Shown in pieces: positions 42,901-53,413 of a stretch of DNA of 64,000 bases. Each line of letters starts with the position of its first letter. Position 1 is the stretch's first letter. Made by a program: the position numbers and the translations under genes. A model generated the notes under the pieces. The model was not told where the DNA came from, did no database searches, and saw only the letters and a program-made list of their open reading frames with translations. Source of the stretch: Okibacterium sp. HSC-33S16 (lineage in GTDB: Bacteria; Actinomycetota; Actinomycetes; Actinomycetales; Microbacteriaceae); assembly GCF_024171565.1 (NCBI RefSeq), contig NZ_JALJZZ010000006.1:124001-188000 (forward strand). The letters are read 5' to 3'.

Positions 42901-45239
42901 GCGAACTAAAAATCCCAGCATCAACGTATCGGCTCCAAATCCGCCAGTCATTCGACCTCAACAAGGCAGCGGCGGTCACGGACTACGTCCATGCCCTCGG
43001 TGCCGACTGGCTCTACCTGTCTCCGCTGTTGGAAGCGGAGGCGGGTTCGGACCATGGGTACGACGTGGTCAACCACTCACGCATTGATCCTGCACGCGGT
43101 GGTGCTGAGGGCCTGGACAAGCTCGGTGCAACAGCGCGGAAAGCCGGCATGGGCATCCTCGTCGACATCGTCCCCAACCACGTTGGTGTGGCAACGCCCC
43201 GGGCGAACGCCTGGTGGTGGGACCTCCTCACCTTCGGCCAGGAGTCTCGCTACGCCGAGGCGTTTGACGTGGATTGGGCCGCCGGAAACGGCAAGGTTCG
43301 GATTCCCGTGCTCGGCGACGGCGACGAGGAGCTGGAGTCACTGGCAATCGTCGACGGTGAACTCCACTACTACGACAACCAATTCCCGATTGCGCCCGGC
43401 ACGGCCGATGACGGTGCCGACGCTCGCACCGTTCACTCGCGTCAGAACTATGAGCTGATCAACTGGCGGCGTGCAGACAGCGAACTCAACTATCGCCGCT
43501 TCTTCGCGGTGAACTCGCTCGCGGGCATCAGGGTCGAAGTGCCCTGGGTCTTCGCAGAGTCACACGCCGAAATTTTGCGCTGGGTGAAGGAAGACCTCGT
43601 CCACGGACTACGTGTCGACCACCCGGATGGGCTCGCGTACCCGGGCGATTACCTCGACGACCTGCAGAAGGCGACCGGCGGAATCTATGTCCTCGTCGAG
43701 AAGATTCTTGAGGGCGACGAGGGACTTCCGCCGAACTGGGCGGCCGCCGGAACAACCGGGTACGACGCGCTTGGTGACATCGACCGCGTTCTTGTCGACC
43801 CGGCGGGACGAGGCAGGCTGGACGCCCTCGAGGGACGCCTGGAGGACACACAGGCATCGATGGACGACGTGTGGCCTGAGCTCATCTACGAAAACAAGCG
43901 CCACATCGCCGATGGGATTCTCCGCTCGGAAGTGCTTCGACTGGCACGACTTGTTCCGGAGATCGACGACGCTGACGACGCCTTGGCCGAGCTCCTCGCC
44001 TGTTTCCCGGTCTACCGGTCCTACCTGCCGTTCGGCGAGGAACACCTCGCAGAGGCAGCGCGCTCAGCGAAGGCCCGCCGACCCGACCTCGCCACTCGCG
44101 TCGACGCCCTCTACCCCGTGCTGGCGGATCCGACGCATCCGGCTGCGGTGCGATTCCAACAGACCTCGGGAATGGTGATGGCGAAGGGAGTCGAAGACAC
44201 CGCCTTCTACCGATTCAGCCGACTGACGTCACTGAACGAAGTGGGGGCAGATCCCGGTGAATTTGCGATCGACGTCGCCGAATTCCACCGCCGCCAACTT
44301 TTCCGCCAAGCCTCTCTTCCCGCGTCGCTGACAACCCTGTCCACCCACGACACCAAGCGTGGGGAAGACGTGCGCAGCCGCATCTCCGTCATCTCGGAAA
44401 TGCCTGCCGAATGGGAAGCCACGCTGAAGCGCCTGCGCGAGCTGGTTCCGCTCGGCGACGGCCCGTTTGAACAACTCCTCTGGGAAGCCGTACTCGGTGC
44501 GTGGCCCGCGTCGCGCGAGCGACTGCACGCCTACGCCGAAAAGGCCGCCCGTGAAGCGGGCACCTCGACAACGTGGACCGCACCGAACGAGGAGTTCGAG
44601 AACTCCATGCATGCGCTCATCGATGCGGTGTTCGATAACTCCGAGGTGAACGATATCGTCACCGGGTTTGTCGACACGGTGGCTCAGGCCGGCTGGAGCA
44701 ACTCGCTCGCCGCCAAGCTGATCCAGATCACAGCGCCCGGCGTGCCGGACGTCTACCAGGGCAGTGAACTGTGGGAGACCTCCCTGGTCGACCCGGACAA
44801 CCGTCGCAGCATTGATTTTGACCTGCGACGCGAGTTCCTGGCGAGGGTGGACCGCGGCTGGCTGCCACCTGTCGACGAGACCGGTGCGGCCAAGCTCCTC
44901 GTGACGGCCCGCGCACTTCGCCTGCGCCGGGACCGTCCTGAGTGGTTCTCCCGCTACCTGGCGATTCCCGCGTATGGGTCTGCCGCCGCTCATGCCGTCG
45001 CCTTCGATCGCGGCGACGCCATCACTATTGCCACCCGCCTGCCGGTCGGCCTCCGTAAGAGGGGCGGCTGGGGAGACACAACGGTCGTCGTCGCTGGGCG
45101 ACCGCTCGTCGACGCGTTTACCGGAGAACGGTACGCGGGCGGCACCCTTCGACTGGCCGACCTGCTTCACCAATACCCCGTGGCACTCCTCGTGCCCGAT
45201 GACACCGACCTCGCAGCGTTGTTGGGAGAATCCGAATGA
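42897..45239 (+). CDS. treY: Malto-oligosyltrehalose synthase
   Basis: 780 aa GH13 enzyme. It starts PASTYRLQI as in other TreY, with catalytic signatures [17 protein letters not shown] and [12 protein letters not shown]. It converts the reducing-end alpha-1,4 link of a maltodextrin to the alpha,alpha-1,1 trehalose link. The start is TTG 42897, sharing 4 nt with the treX stop. It continues to treZ by an ATGA overlap. Confidence 0.96.
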   Translation: MSELKIPASTYRLQIRQSFDLNKAAAVTDYVHALGADWLYLSPLLEAEAGSDHGYDVVNHSRIDPARGGAEGLDKLGATARKAGMGILVDIVPNHVGVATPRANAWWWDLLTFGQESRYAEAFDVDWAAGNGKVRIPVLGDGDEELESLAIVDGELHYYDNQFPIAPGTADDGADARTVHSRQNYELINWRRADSELNYRRFFAVNSLAGIRVEVPWVFAESHAEILRWVKEDLVHGLRVDHPDGLAYPGDYLDDLQKATGGIYVLVEKILEGDEGLPPNWAAAGTTGYDALGDIDRVLVDPAGRGRLDALEGRLEDTQASMDDVWPELIYENKRHIADGILRSEVLRLARLVPEIDDADDALAELLACFPVYRSYLPFGEEHLAEAARSAKARRPDLATRVDALYPVLADPTHPAAVRFQQTSGMVMAKGVEDTAFYRFSRLTSLNEVGADPGEFAIDVAEFHRRQLFRQASLPASLTTLSTHDTKRGEDVRSRISVISEMPAEWEATLKRLRELVPLGDGPFEQLLWEAVLGAWPASRERLHAYAEKAAREAGTSTTWTAPNEEFENSMHALIDAVFDNSEVNDIVTGFVDTVAQAGWSNSLAAKLIQITAPGVPDVYQGSELWETSLVDPDNRRSIDFDLRREFLARVDRGWLPPVDETGAAKLLVTARALRLRRDRPEWFSRYLAIPAYGSAAAHAVAFDRGDAITIATRLPVGLRKRGGWGDTTVVVAGRPLVDAFTGERYAGGTLRLADLLHQYPVALLVPDDTDLAALLGESE

Positions 45240-47008
45240 TCAACAGGCGTAACCGTGAACCGTTCAGCGTCTGGGCCCCCGCAGCCTCGCATGTCGAACT
45301 CGTGCTGGGGGACTCGTCCTCCGATATGACCCCGGGCGGCGACGGGTGGTGGCGACCGGCATCCGCTGTTCTGATGAATGGCACAGACATTGACTACGGT
45401 TTCCGCATCGACGGTGAGGGGCCGTTCCCTGACCCCCGGTCGTTGCGCCAGCCGAACGGTGTGCACGAGCTGTCACGGTCGTTCGATTCGTCGGAGTACG
45501 AGTGGAACGACAGCGCCTGGACCGGGCGACAGTTGGGTGGCGGCGTCATCTACGAGATGCACGTCGGTACTTTCACCCCCGACGGCACTCTCGACTCGGC
45601 GATCGAACGGCTCGATCATCTGGTCAGCCTCGGCGTCGACTTCGTTGAAGTGCTCCCGGTCAACGGATTCAACGGCACTCACAACTGGGGATACGACGGG
45701 GTGCTGTGGTACACCGTCTCGGAAGGCTACGGTGGACCCGCGGCCTACCAGCGCTTCGTGGACGCGTGCCACGCCGCCGGCCTCGGTGTGATCCAGGACG
45801 TCGTCTACAACCACCTCGGACCGAGCGGCAACTACCTGCCGAAGTTTGGCCCGTACCTCACCGACGGCCCGGGAAACACCTGGGGGTCCTCGGTCAACCT
45901 GGACGGCGAGCACTCAGACGAGGTGCGCAGCTACATTCTCGAAAACGCGCTGATGTGGCTCGACGAGTACCACGTCGACGGACTGCGCCTCGACGCGGTC
46001 CACGCACTCGTCGACTCCCGTGCCACACACCTGCTTGAGGAAATGGCAACCGAGGTGGCCGCGCTCAGCGCAGCCGTGCGCCGCCCGCTCACCCTCATCG
46101 CGGAGTCGGATCTCAACAATCCCACGCTGATTACGCCGCGGGAAGCTCACGGCTACGGCCTCGACGGCCAGTGGAGTGATGACTTCCACCACGCCGTCCA
46201 CGTTGCGCTCAGCCGCGAGACGACCGGCTACTACGCCGACTTCGAACCGCTCTCAGCCCTCGCCAAAGTGCTTACGCGCGGGTTCTTCCACGACGGCACC
46301 TTCTCGAGCTTCCGAGGGCGCGTGCATGGCCGACCGGTCGACACCGAGCACATGCCGACGTGGCGCCTCGTCGTGGCCAACCAGAACCACGACCAGATCG
46401 GCAACCGCGCCACCGGCGACCGGCTCTCTGCCACCCTCGACACCGGACAGTTGGCGATCGCAGCGGCGCTGACCCTCACGGCCGGCTTTACCCCGATGTT
46501 GTTCATGGGGGAGGAGTGGGGCGCCCGAACGCCGTGGCAGTTCTTCACCTCCCACCCTGAGCCCGAGCTCGGAAAGGCGACGGCCGAAGGCCGCATCGCC
46601 GAGTTCGAACGGATGGGCTGGGACCCGAACGTCGTTCCTGACCCGCAGGACCCCACAACGTTCACGAACTCGAAACTCGACTGGGACGAAGTCCAGAACG
46701 CTGATTCGGCACGGCTGCTCGACTGGTATCGCCAGCTGACCGCACTGCGCCGCTCCCAACCCGACCTGCTCGACCCGCGTTTCGGCTCAACCGCTGTCGA
46801 GTTCGACGGCGACGAGCGCTGGCTTGTGCTTCGCCGTGGGTCCGTCGCGATCCTCATCAACTTCGATGACGTTGAACGGATGCTCCCTGCCCGCATCGGG
46901 GGCGTACTCGGCTCATTCGCGACCGAGGGTGCCGCAATTCTCGACAACGGCGAGCACGGGGTCCGCCTGGCTCCGCACTCGGTCGTGATCGCCGACGCAG
47001 CCCTCTAA
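45236..47008 (+). CDS. treZ: Malto-oligosyltrehalose trehalohydrolase
   Basis: 590 aa. An N-terminal CBM48-type domain (1-95) is followed by a GH13 barrel with catalytic Asp253 ([10 protein letters not shown]) and Glu290 (LIAESDLN), and [10 protein letters not shown] near residue 385. It releases free trehalose from the TreY product. With TreX and TreY it makes the complete TreXYZ path from glycogen to trehalose, an osmo- and cold-protectant in many actinobacteria. Its stop overlaps that of the macro-domain gene (CTAA). Confidence 0.96.
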   Translation: MINRRNREPFSVWAPAASHVELVLGDSSSDMTPGGDGWWRPASAVLMNGTDIDYGFRIDGEGPFPDPRSLRQPNGVHELSRSFDSSEYEWNDSAWTGRQLGGGVIYEMHVGTFTPDGTLDSAIERLDHLVSLGVDFVEVLPVNGFNGTHNWGYDGVLWYTVSEGYGGPAAYQRFVDACHAAGLGVIQDVVYNHLGPSGNYLPKFGPYLTDGPGNTWGSSVNLDGEHSDEVRSYILENALMWLDEYHVDGLRLDAVHALVDSRATHLLEEMATEVAALSAAVRRPLTLIAESDLNNPTLITPREAHGYGLDGQWSDDFHHAVHVALSRETTGYYADFEPLSALAKVLTRGFFHDGTFSSFRGRVHGRPVDTEHMPTWRLVVANQNHDQIGNRATGDRLSATLDTGQLAIAAALTLTAGFTPMLFMGEEWGARTPWQFFTSHPEPELGKATAEGRIAEFERMGWDPNVVPDPQDPTTFTNSKLDWDEVQNADSARLLDWYRQLTALRRSQPDLLDPRFGSTAVEFDGDERWLVLRRGSVAILINFDDVERMLPARIGGVLGSFATEGAAILDNGEHGVRLAPHSVVIADAAL

Positions 47009-47520
47009 CCTTCTTCGGCGAGTGCCGTCTGAAATGCGGCGAACACCTCGGGTGAGAACAACACGAACGTGACATCACACGGCGGGTCGACCTCGCGCAC
47101 CGTCCGAATGGCAATCCGGGCGGCATCCGCGGTCGGCCAGCCGTACGCGCCCGCCGAGATCGCCGGAAACGCTACGGTGGCTGCACCGAGTTCGTCGGCG
47201 ACCGCGAGGCTCTGTCGATAAGCGGATGCCAGCAGTTCCGATCGATCTGCCCTCGGGTCCCAGACCGGACCGACTGTGTGGATCACGTGATGAGCCGGCA
47301 ACCGTCCGGCCGTCGTCGCCACCGCCTCCCCGGTGGGCAAACCGTCCGGAAGTACCGTCTCCCGAAGCCGTCGGCACTCGGCGAGAACCTCCGGGCCGCC
47401 GGCACGGTGGATAGCGCCGTCGACGCCGCCACCGCCGAGCAGCGAGTTATTGGCCGCGTTCACGACCGCATCGACGCGCATGGTCGTGATGTCGCCGTGA
47501 ACGAGGGTGATCGCGACCAC
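47005..47520 (-). CDS. Macro domain protein (O-acetyl-ADP-ribose deacetylase-like)
   Basis: 171 aa macro domain. [23 protein letters not shown] and [12 protein letters not shown] are the two ADP-ribose-binding loops of MacroD/YmdB-type deacetylases. The GTG start at 47520 lies 4 nt after the stop of the upstream MBL gene, so they form an operon; longer frames would overlap that gene. It acts on ADP-ribosylated substrates or O-acetyl-ADP-ribose. Confidence 0.9.
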   Translation of the reverse strand: MVAITLVHGDITTMRVDAVVNAANNSLLGGGGVDGAIHRAGGPEVLAECRRLRETVLPDGLPTGEAVATTAGRLPAHHVIHTVGPVWDPRADRSELLASAYRQSLAVADELGAATVAFPAISAGAYGWPTADAARIAIRTVREVDPPCDVTFVLFSPEVFAAFQTALAEEG

Positions 47521-47524
47521 GTGC

Positions 47525-48301
47525 TTAGGACGCGCCGAACTCGCGCGCCGCGTCCACTGCGGCCCGGATTCCGCCTGACCACGGGTCGCCGTGACCGGGC
47601 AGGACGATCCCCGCATCGGTGTCGGCAAGGGCGGTCAGGGTGTCCAGCGCCATGACGGAGTCCGCGGTTGCGGCCCCCGCGATGATTTGAGCTCCCCGCG
47701 ACCCTTTATACGGGTCAAGGGTGACGAGAGCGTCGCCGCTGAGAAGGGCTCCCCGGTTCGGCAGGAACAGCGCGGTGTGTCCAAAGGTGTGTCCGGGGCT
47801 GAACACGACCTGCGGCTGGCCGGGCACATCGAGAGTGCCGGTCTCCGGCAGATGGTGCACGTTCTCGACGCCCTTCACGGCGAGTGCGCCTGCCGCGGTC
47901 ATCCCGGCGAGCACCGGAATTGCCGCCGGGTAGAGCAGCGGGTAGATGAATGGCGTGCGTTCTCGCTGATAGTGATACGGGTGTGCTGCGAGGTGTTCAT
48001 CGGCCTGGTGCACCCAAATCGGCACCCGCAGTTCGGCCTGCGCTCGAGCGGCAAACCCGATGTGGTCGAAGTGTGCGTGGGTGAGCACGAGTGCGTCAAC
48101 GTCGCGCCTGGACCGCCCAATCTCATCCAGCGCGAGGAGGAGCGGAGCCCAGGTCGACGGGAATCCCGCGTCAACGATCGTCACCGACGAGCCATCCTCA
48201 ATGAGGTAACAGTTCACGTAGGCGTGCTCAAGCCGGTGCACACCTGGTGCGACGTTGCGCGTGAGCGTTGGGCGTCGACCTCGCCGCGGTGCATGTGCCA
48301 T
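47525..48301 (-). CDS. MBL fold metallo-hydrolase
   Basis: 258 aa. HAHFDHIG is the zinc-binding signature, and later ligands appear in SPGHTFGHTALF and LSGDAL, ending VLPGHGDPW. No signal peptide. Substrate unknown (hydrolase or glyoxalase II-like). It is co-transcribed with the macro-domain gene. Confidence 0.9.
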   Translation of the reverse strand: MAHAPRRGRRPTLTRNVAPGVHRLEHAYVNCYLIEDGSSVTIVDAGFPSTWAPLLLALDEIGRSRRDVDALVLTHAHFDHIGFAARAQAELRVPIWVHQADEHLAAHPYHYQRERTPFIYPLLYPAAIPVLAGMTAAGALAVKGVENVHHLPETGTLDVPGQPQVVFSPGHTFGHTALFLPNRGALLSGDALVTLDPYKGSRGAQIIAGAATADSVMALDTLTALADTDAGIVLPGHGDPWSGGIRAAVDAAREFGAS

Positions 48302-48444
48302 GTCTCCTGCTTTCTCCCGTGCTTTCTCATGGTCGTGTGTGGGCCAGCGTAGCTTCGCCGCTCTGCCGCGTTACAGGGCTTGATTGTTCGCCGAAAAGAC
48401 GGAACGGGTTCCGGTCAGCCCGCGGCTGCGCTATACCGGATGCC

Positions 48445-48804
48445 ATGACGTCCCAGATCTCGTCGTGGATGAACGGCTATCTCCGTGCGTGGCAGAGCAA
48501 CGACCCCGCCGACATCCAGGCCCTCTTCACCGACGACGCCGAATATCGCACCGAGCCCTGGGTCGAACCGTGGCGCGGCATCGACGCGATCGTCGCCGGC
48601 TGGCTCGATCGCCAGGACCCGCCGGATTCCGCGGAGTTCACCTGGTCGGTGATCGTTGAAACGGATGCCGTCACGATCGTTGAGGCCAGCACCGACTATC
48701 GGGACGGACCGACCTACTCGAACCTGTGGGTGATCCGGTTCGGTCCGGGCGGCCGGGCCACCCAGTTCACCGAATGGTGGATGGACCAGTCGAAGACCTC
48801 CTGA
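48445..48804 (+). CDS. SnoaL-like/NTF2-fold protein
   Basis: 119 aa single NTF2-like domain (WMNGYLRAWQSNDPADIQALF, then WRGIDAIVAGW and FTEWWMDQ). Such proteins are small-molecule binders or isomerases; no specific role. ATG 48445 follows TATACC by 7 nt. Confidence 0.8.
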   Translation: MTSQISSWMNGYLRAWQSNDPADIQALFTDDAEYRTEPWVEPWRGIDAIVAGWLDRQDPPDSAEFTWSVIVETDAVTIVEASTDYRDGPTYSNLWVIRFGPGGRATQFTEWWMDQSKTS

Positions 48805-48811
48805 CCCGGGT

Positions 48812-49786
48812 TCAGAGGGCGCGGAGCTTCTCGAGCAAAGGCTCGGCGGCCTCAGCCAGGAACGCGTCCTGCCCGCGGTCGCCCACCTGTACCAGGGCAA
48901 TGTCGGTGTAACCGGCGTCAATGAAGGCCCGGGCGCTCTCCGCGATTTCGTCGAGGTCCGGTCCGCAGGCGATCGACTCAGCCACGTCCTCGAGTCGCAC
49001 GAACTGCGACGCTCCCGCGAAGCCAGCCGGGGTCGGCAGGTCGGCGTTCACGGCCCAGCCGCCTCCAAACCAGCGGAACTGCTCGTGTGCCTGTGCAATT
49101 GCCGCGTCCTTATCGGGGCCCCAGCAGATCGGAATCTGCCCAATCACCCGGGCGTCACCGTCATCACCGCCACGGGCGGCATGCCACTTCTCGACCAGCT
49201 CACCACTCGGCTCGGTGGAAATGAAGTGGTCGGCGAGCGGAGCGAACCGGGCGATCGACTTGTCGCCAGACACCGCGATCCCGATCGGAACCCCGTCATC
49301 GGGCACATCCCACACCCGGGCGGAGTCCACCCGGAAGTACGACCCCTCCCACGTCACGAGCTCGCCGGTGTGCAGCTCACGAATGATCGTCACCGCTTCC
49401 TCCAGCATGTCGTGGCGAACGTCGACAGAGGGCCAGCCCTCGCCGACCACGTGCTCATTGAGGTTTTCGCCTGCGCCAAGGCCGAGGATGAATCGGCCCT
49501 CGGCGAGCAGCTGCAGGGTCGCTGACTTCTGCGCAACCACTGCCGGGTGGTATCGCATTGTCGGGCAGGTGACATAGGTGGCCAGCTCCACCCGGTTCGT
49601 GGCCTGGGCGACGGCGCCGAGCAGCGTCCAGGCATAGGGGGCGTGGCCCTGCTCGGTCACCCACGGTGAGTAGTGGTCGCTCGACACCTCGAAGTCGAAC
49701 CCGGCATTCTCGGCCGCAACGGCGTAGCGCACGAGTTCCCTCGGTCCGCTTTGCTCGGTCATCAGTGTGTATCCAAATCGCGTCAT
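48812..49786 (-). CDS. LLM class F420-dependent oxidoreductase (TIGR03557-like)
   Basis: 324 aa TIM-barrel of the luciferase-like monooxygenase family. GYTLMTEQSGPRELVRYAV, SSDHYSPW, TYVTCPTMRYHPAVVAQ and LGLGAGENLNEHV match the F420-dependent TIGR03557 subgroup (glucose-6-phosphate dehydrogenase-like). The substrate is unknown; the family and the Ddn-like gene at 20371 suggest an F420-using organism. Confidence 0.88.
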   Translation of the reverse strand: MTRFGYTLMTEQSGPRELVRYAVAAENAGFDFEVSSDHYSPWVTEQGHAPYAWTLLGAVAQATNRVELATYVTCPTMRYHPAVVAQKSATLQLLAEGRFILGLGAGENLNEHVVGEGWPSVDVRHDMLEEAVTIIRELHTGELVTWEGSYFRVDSARVWDVPDDGVPIGIAVSGDKSIARFAPLADHFISTEPSGELVEKWHAARGGDDGDARVIGQIPICWGPDKDAAIAQAHEQFRWFGGGWAVNADLPTPAGFAGASQFVRLEDVAESIACGPDLDEIAESARAFIDAGYTDIALVQVGDRGQDAFLAEAAEPLLEKLRAL

Positions 49787-49978
49787 GGTGCGACGTTGCC
49801 ACCGCACAACAAGTGATTCAAGGGCTTGCGCACAAAGCGGTCAGTGCTATGCCCAGCAAGGTTTCTGCTGTTGTTCGCGTGGGGCTCGCGTTGTGCCGCG
49901 CCCCCGTGTAGAAACGGAGGGGAGGCCGTGGCGGGCCTGCTGAAATAGTTTTCGCCACCGCACGCAAAGGAGCTGCAC

Positions 49979-50356
49979 ATGCTGACCACACTCGCCGCGT
50001 TTGGCGGATTCAGCGTCGACGACATCGACGCCGCCGCAACGTTCTACCGGGACGCCCTCGGACTCGACGTCTCCCTGAACGACATGGGCATTCTCGAACT
50101 CACGCTTCCGGGCGGTGCCCGGGTGATCGCCTACCCCAAAGCTGACCACGCGCCCGCGTCGTTCACCATTCTGAATTTCGTGGTGGCTGACGTCAGCGTT
50201 GCGGTCGGCGAGCTGAACGCTGCGGGGATAACAACCAAGATTTACGACGATGACCAGTTGCCGACCGACGAGAACGGCATCATGCGCGGCAACGGACCGA
50301 CGATCGCCTGGTTCCGTGATCCCGCGAACAACGTGTTGTCTGTGATCGAGGAGTGA
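49979..50356 (+). CDS. VOC family protein, single domain
   Basis: 125 aa glyoxalase-like domain (FGGFSVDDIDAAATFYRDAL, then AWFRDPANNVLSVIEE). AAAGGAG lies 7 nt before ATG 49979. Function unknown. Confidence 0.85.
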   Translation: MLTTLAAFGGFSVDDIDAAATFYRDALGLDVSLNDMGILELTLPGGARVIAYPKADHAPASFTILNFVVADVSVAVGELNAAGITTKIYDDDQLPTDENGIMRGNGPTIAWFRDPANNVLSVIEE

Positions 50357-50394
50357 ATCAGCACCGAAACCCGGTGGGAGCATGGTCGCCGACG

Positions 50395-50400
50395 TAAGGT
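50395..50400 (+). promoter_or_regulatory. -10 hexamer TAAGGT, leaderless-type
   Basis: Ends 6 nt before ATG 50407. Confidence 0.5.
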
Positions 50401-50406
50401 CGGCAT

Positions 50407-51906
50407 ATGCGCCGTGTTCTCGTCACGGGCGCCACCGGTTACGTCGGTGGACGCCTCGTTCCCAAATTGCTCTCAGCCGGGTACGCCGTGCGCGTTCTCG
50501 TGCGCAACCCGCATAAGCTCGTCGACGTCCCCTGGCGCAACGATGTCGAAGTGGTCGAGGGCGAAATCTCGAACACGGATGCCGTCACAGCGGCGTGTGC
50601 CGACGTCGACATTGTCTACTATCTGGTGCACTCCATGGCGGGTGGCGGACGATTCGAAGATCTTGAGGCGGCGGGGGCGCGTGCTGTTGCGTCGGCTGCG
50701 ACCGCAGCGGGAGTCTCACGCATCATCTACCTCGGCGGACTGCACCCGTCGAACGGTCCGCTGTCAGAGCACCTGCGCTCCCGGGTCGCGGTGGGTGACA
50801 TCTTCCTGTCCTGCCCTGTGCCGACAGTCGCGTTCCAGGCTGGCGTGATCATCGGTTCCGGCTCGGCTTCGTTCGAGATGATTCGCCACCTCACCGATGT
50901 GCTGCCGTACATGCCCGCACCGAAGTGGGTGCGCAATCGCATCCAGCCGATCGCCATTCGTGATGTCCTGCACTACCTGGTTGAGGCCGCCACGATGCCC
51001 GACGATGTGAACCGCACCTTCGACATCGGGGGACCAGACATTCTCCGTTACGGCCAGATGATGAACGGATACGCACTCGAAGCGGGGCTGCAACAGCGCC
51101 CCATCGCATCGCTCCCGGTGCTGACCCCGTGGCTTGCGTCGCAGTGGGTCAACCTCGTGACGCCCATCCCGCGCAGCTTGGCCGTTCCGATCATCGCCTC
51201 GCTGCAGTACGACTGCGTCGTCACCGAACACGACATCGACGAATACATTCCCGCTCCGCCCGGGGGGCTCACCCGGTACCGCTCCGCCGTGCGACTCGCG
51301 CTCGCCCGCATGCGCAACGGCGACGTTGAAACCAGTTGGCAGGACTCATCGGTCGCCGGCGCCCCGAGCGACCCGCTGCCGAGTGACCCGCTCTGGGCCG
51401 GGCACATCGTCTATACCGATCTCAAGGAACGCGAGACCGCGGCCACGCCTGGCGACCTCTGGGCTGTGATCGAGGGTATCGGTGGCGAGAACGGCTGGTA
51501 CTCGTTCCCGCTGGCCTGGGCTGCCCGCGGGTGGATGGACAAGCTCGTCGGCGGAGTCGGTCTCCGACGGGGCCGACGGCACGCCACCCGGCTACAGACC
51601 GGTGACGCCCTCGACTTCTGGCGGGTGGAGCTGCTGGAGCGTGGCGTCCGGCTGAGGCTTCGTGCCGAGATGCGCGTTCCTGGGCAGGCCTGGCTCGAGC
51701 TCTCGGTCGAACACACGGAGGGCGGCTCCCGCTACCGCCAGCGCGCGGTCTTCTTTCCGCAGGGCCTCGGTGGCCGGCTGTACTGGTTTGCGATCCTGCC
51801 GTTCCACGGTGTCATCTTCAACGGCATGGCGAACCGCATCAGCGTCGAGGCCGAGAAGCGCACGGCTGACGCCGCCCGTGAGCGGTCGCTTACTCCGGTG
51901 GGCTGA
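50407..51906 (+). CDS. NAD(P)-binding SDR-like protein with C-terminal DUF2867
   Basis: 499 aa fusion. Residues 1-300 are an atypical SDR/NmrA-like fold (VLVTGATGYVGGRLVP); residues about 340-490 are a DUF2867 domain (SRYRQRAVFFPQGLGGRLYW). The pair is common in actinobacteria; substrate not known. It converges on the acyl-CoA dehydrogenase gene with a 17-nt overlap of coding ends. Confidence 0.88.
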   Translation: MRRVLVTGATGYVGGRLVPKLLSAGYAVRVLVRNPHKLVDVPWRNDVEVVEGEISNTDAVTAACADVDIVYYLVHSMAGGGRFEDLEAAGARAVASAATAAGVSRIIYLGGLHPSNGPLSEHLRSRVAVGDIFLSCPVPTVAFQAGVIIGSGSASFEMIRHLTDVLPYMPAPKWVRNRIQPIAIRDVLHYLVEAATMPDDVNRTFDIGGPDILRYGQMMNGYALEAGLQQRPIASLPVLTPWLASQWVNLVTPIPRSLAVPIIASLQYDCVVTEHDIDEYIPAPPGGLTRYRSAVRLALARMRNGDVETSWQDSSVAGAPSDPLPSDPLWAGHIVYTDLKERETAATPGDLWAVIEGIGGENGWYSFPLAWAARGWMDKLVGGVGLRRGRRHATRLQTGDALDFWRVELLERGVRLRLRAEMRVPGQAWLELSVEHTEGGSRYRQRAVFFPQGLGGRLYWFAILPFHGVIFNGMANRISVEAEKRTADAARERSLTPVG

Positions 51907-53011
51907 CCGGACCAAGCAGGGAGTTTGCCACCGTGGCGTGCGCTGACTCCGGGTCGCTCGGGTGGAACAGCCCGGCCAGGGCGTCGCGATAGAGCCGGCT
52001 GAGCTCAGAGTCGGCGGAATACGACGCGCCGCCCGAGCACCGAATCGCTTTCTCCACCACGTCCCGAGCCGTGTCAATGGCCCGCGTCTTCGTGCCAACC
52101 AGCAGTCGGAACCACGCGCCGCCGTGGTCGATGAGCCGGTCAACATCGGCAGCGAGCGACTCGATCTGCGGCGCAAGCGCGTCGAGAGCGATGGCCGCGT
52201 CGGCGAGTTGCCAGCGGATGTCGGGATCATCGGCGTAGCTCTTCCCCGATTTTTTCGAGGTGCGGCGGTGGGCGGCCTCAACCCCGAGCTCGAGCGCCCG
52301 ATCGGCGATGCCCGCGTACACCGAGCTGATCAGCAGGAGGAAGTTACTGAAGATCCCGAAGATGTACGGGTCAGCGCTCGGGCCGACCGGGAGGACGCGA
52401 GCAATGCGATCCGCCGCGACGGGTGCGTTCTCCAGCACTGTCGTGAAACTCTGGGTTGCCCGCATGCCAAGTGTGTTCCACTCGCCGACGGCTCGGTGCC
52501 CGCCGCTGTCGCGGTGAAGGTAGCCGTGCACGAGCACGGGAGCGTCCGGATCCGAGTCGTCTCGCCCGAAAATGCCGAGCCGCGTCCACGCCGGTGACAG
52601 GGACGTGAAGATCTTGGTGCCGCTGAACAGATACGACCCGTCCGGCTGCGGTTCCGCACGGGTGCCCGAGTCGAACATCACCTCGTCGTTGCCCGCTTCA
52701 CTGTTGCCGAACGCAAACAGTTCGCCTGCGCGCGCGTCGTCGAGGATCCAGTCCAGGCTTGCGTCGCCGCGCTCGCTCACCACCCGGGCAACCCCGACCA
52801 CGACGTGGTGCATGTTGATGGCGAGCGCTGTCGCCGGGGCGAATCGTGCCAGCAGCCGCTGGTTACGCGCAGACTCGAGCAGCGATTGTGGGGCCAGGTA
52901 GCCCGCCGATCGCAACTCGTCGAGGTCTTCGCTGAAGAAGGTGTTGTCCCGGTCGTAGCCCGGGGCTCGCGAGCGCAGGCGCTCGAGCAGGTCTGGAGTC
53001 AGCACGGTCAC
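51890..53011 (-). CDS. Acyl-CoA dehydrogenase family protein
   Basis: 373 aa with the flavin-dependent acyl-CoA dehydrogenase layout: helical N-terminal domain, middle beta-domain (GTKIFTSLSPAWTRLGIFGR) and C-terminal helical bundle (VVEKAIRCSGGASYSADSELSRL). The usual catalytic glutamate is not apparent, so it may be an oxygenase-like or HpaB-like member. The GTG start at 53011 lies 6 nt after a TAGGCT -10 element with no Shine-Dalgarno. Confidence 0.85.
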   Translation of the reverse strand: MTVLTPDLLERLRSRAPGYDRDNTFFSEDLDELRSAGYLAPQSLLESARNQRLLARFAPATALAINMHHVVVGVARVVSERGDASLDWILDDARAGELFAFGNSEAGNDEVMFDSGTRAEPQPDGSYLFSGTKIFTSLSPAWTRLGIFGRDDSDPDAPVLVHGYLHRDSGGHRAVGEWNTLGMRATQSFTTVLENAPVAADRIARVLPVGPSADPYIFGIFSNFLLLISSVYAGIADRALELGVEAAHRRTSKKSGKSYADDPDIRWQLADAAIALDALAPQIESLAADVDRLIDHGGAWFRLLVGTKTRAIDTARDVVEKAIRCSGGASYSADSELSRLYRDALAGLFHPSDPESAHATVANSLLGPVSPPE

Positions 53012-53017
53012 GAGCCC

Positions 53018-53023
53018 AGCCTA
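53018..53023 (-). promoter_or_regulatory. -10 hexamer TAGGCT, leaderless-type
   Basis: Minus strand, 6 nt before GTG 53011. Confidence 0.55.
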
Positions 53024-53032
53024 GACGGGCGC

Positions 53033-53413
53033 TCAGTCCTCCGGCAGTTCCCGTCCGCGAAGCTTCTCCAGATCCCGGCGTTCCCGTTTTGTCGGTCGCC
53101 CTGCACCGCGGTCACGCATCGGCGCGAGTGCCACTTCCTCCCGGGGCGGTGGCGGGGGAGTCCGGTCAACCAGGCACTCAGCCGCGACCTGGGCGCCCAC
53201 CCGCTTGGTGGCCAGCCGGGCTACCTCAACGATTCGGTCGAAACCGTGCTCGCGAACCCGCACTTCGTCACCGACCTTGACGGGATACGCGGCCTTCACC
53301 CGTTCACCGTTCACCCGCACGTGCCCGCCGCGGCACGCGGTCGTCGCCATCGATCGGGTCTTGTACAGCCGAACGGCCCACAGCCAACTGTCGATCCGCA
53401 CGGTCGATGTCAT
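53033..53413 (-). CDS. S4 domain RNA-binding protein, Hsp15-like
   Basis: 126 aa. The S4 domain covers residues 4-60 (RIDSWLWAVRLYKTRSMA, GHVRVNGERVKAAYPVKVGD), followed by a basic C-terminus as in HslR/Hsp15, which binds 50S-peptidyl-tRNA complexes. It starts inside the upstream MBL gene stop (ATGA). Confidence 0.9.
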   Translation of the reverse strand: MTSTVRIDSWLWAVRLYKTRSMATTACRGGHVRVNGERVKAAYPVKVGDEVRVREHGFDRIVEVARLATKRVGAQVAAECLVDRTPPPPPREEVALAPMRDRGAGRPTKRERRDLEKLRGRELPED

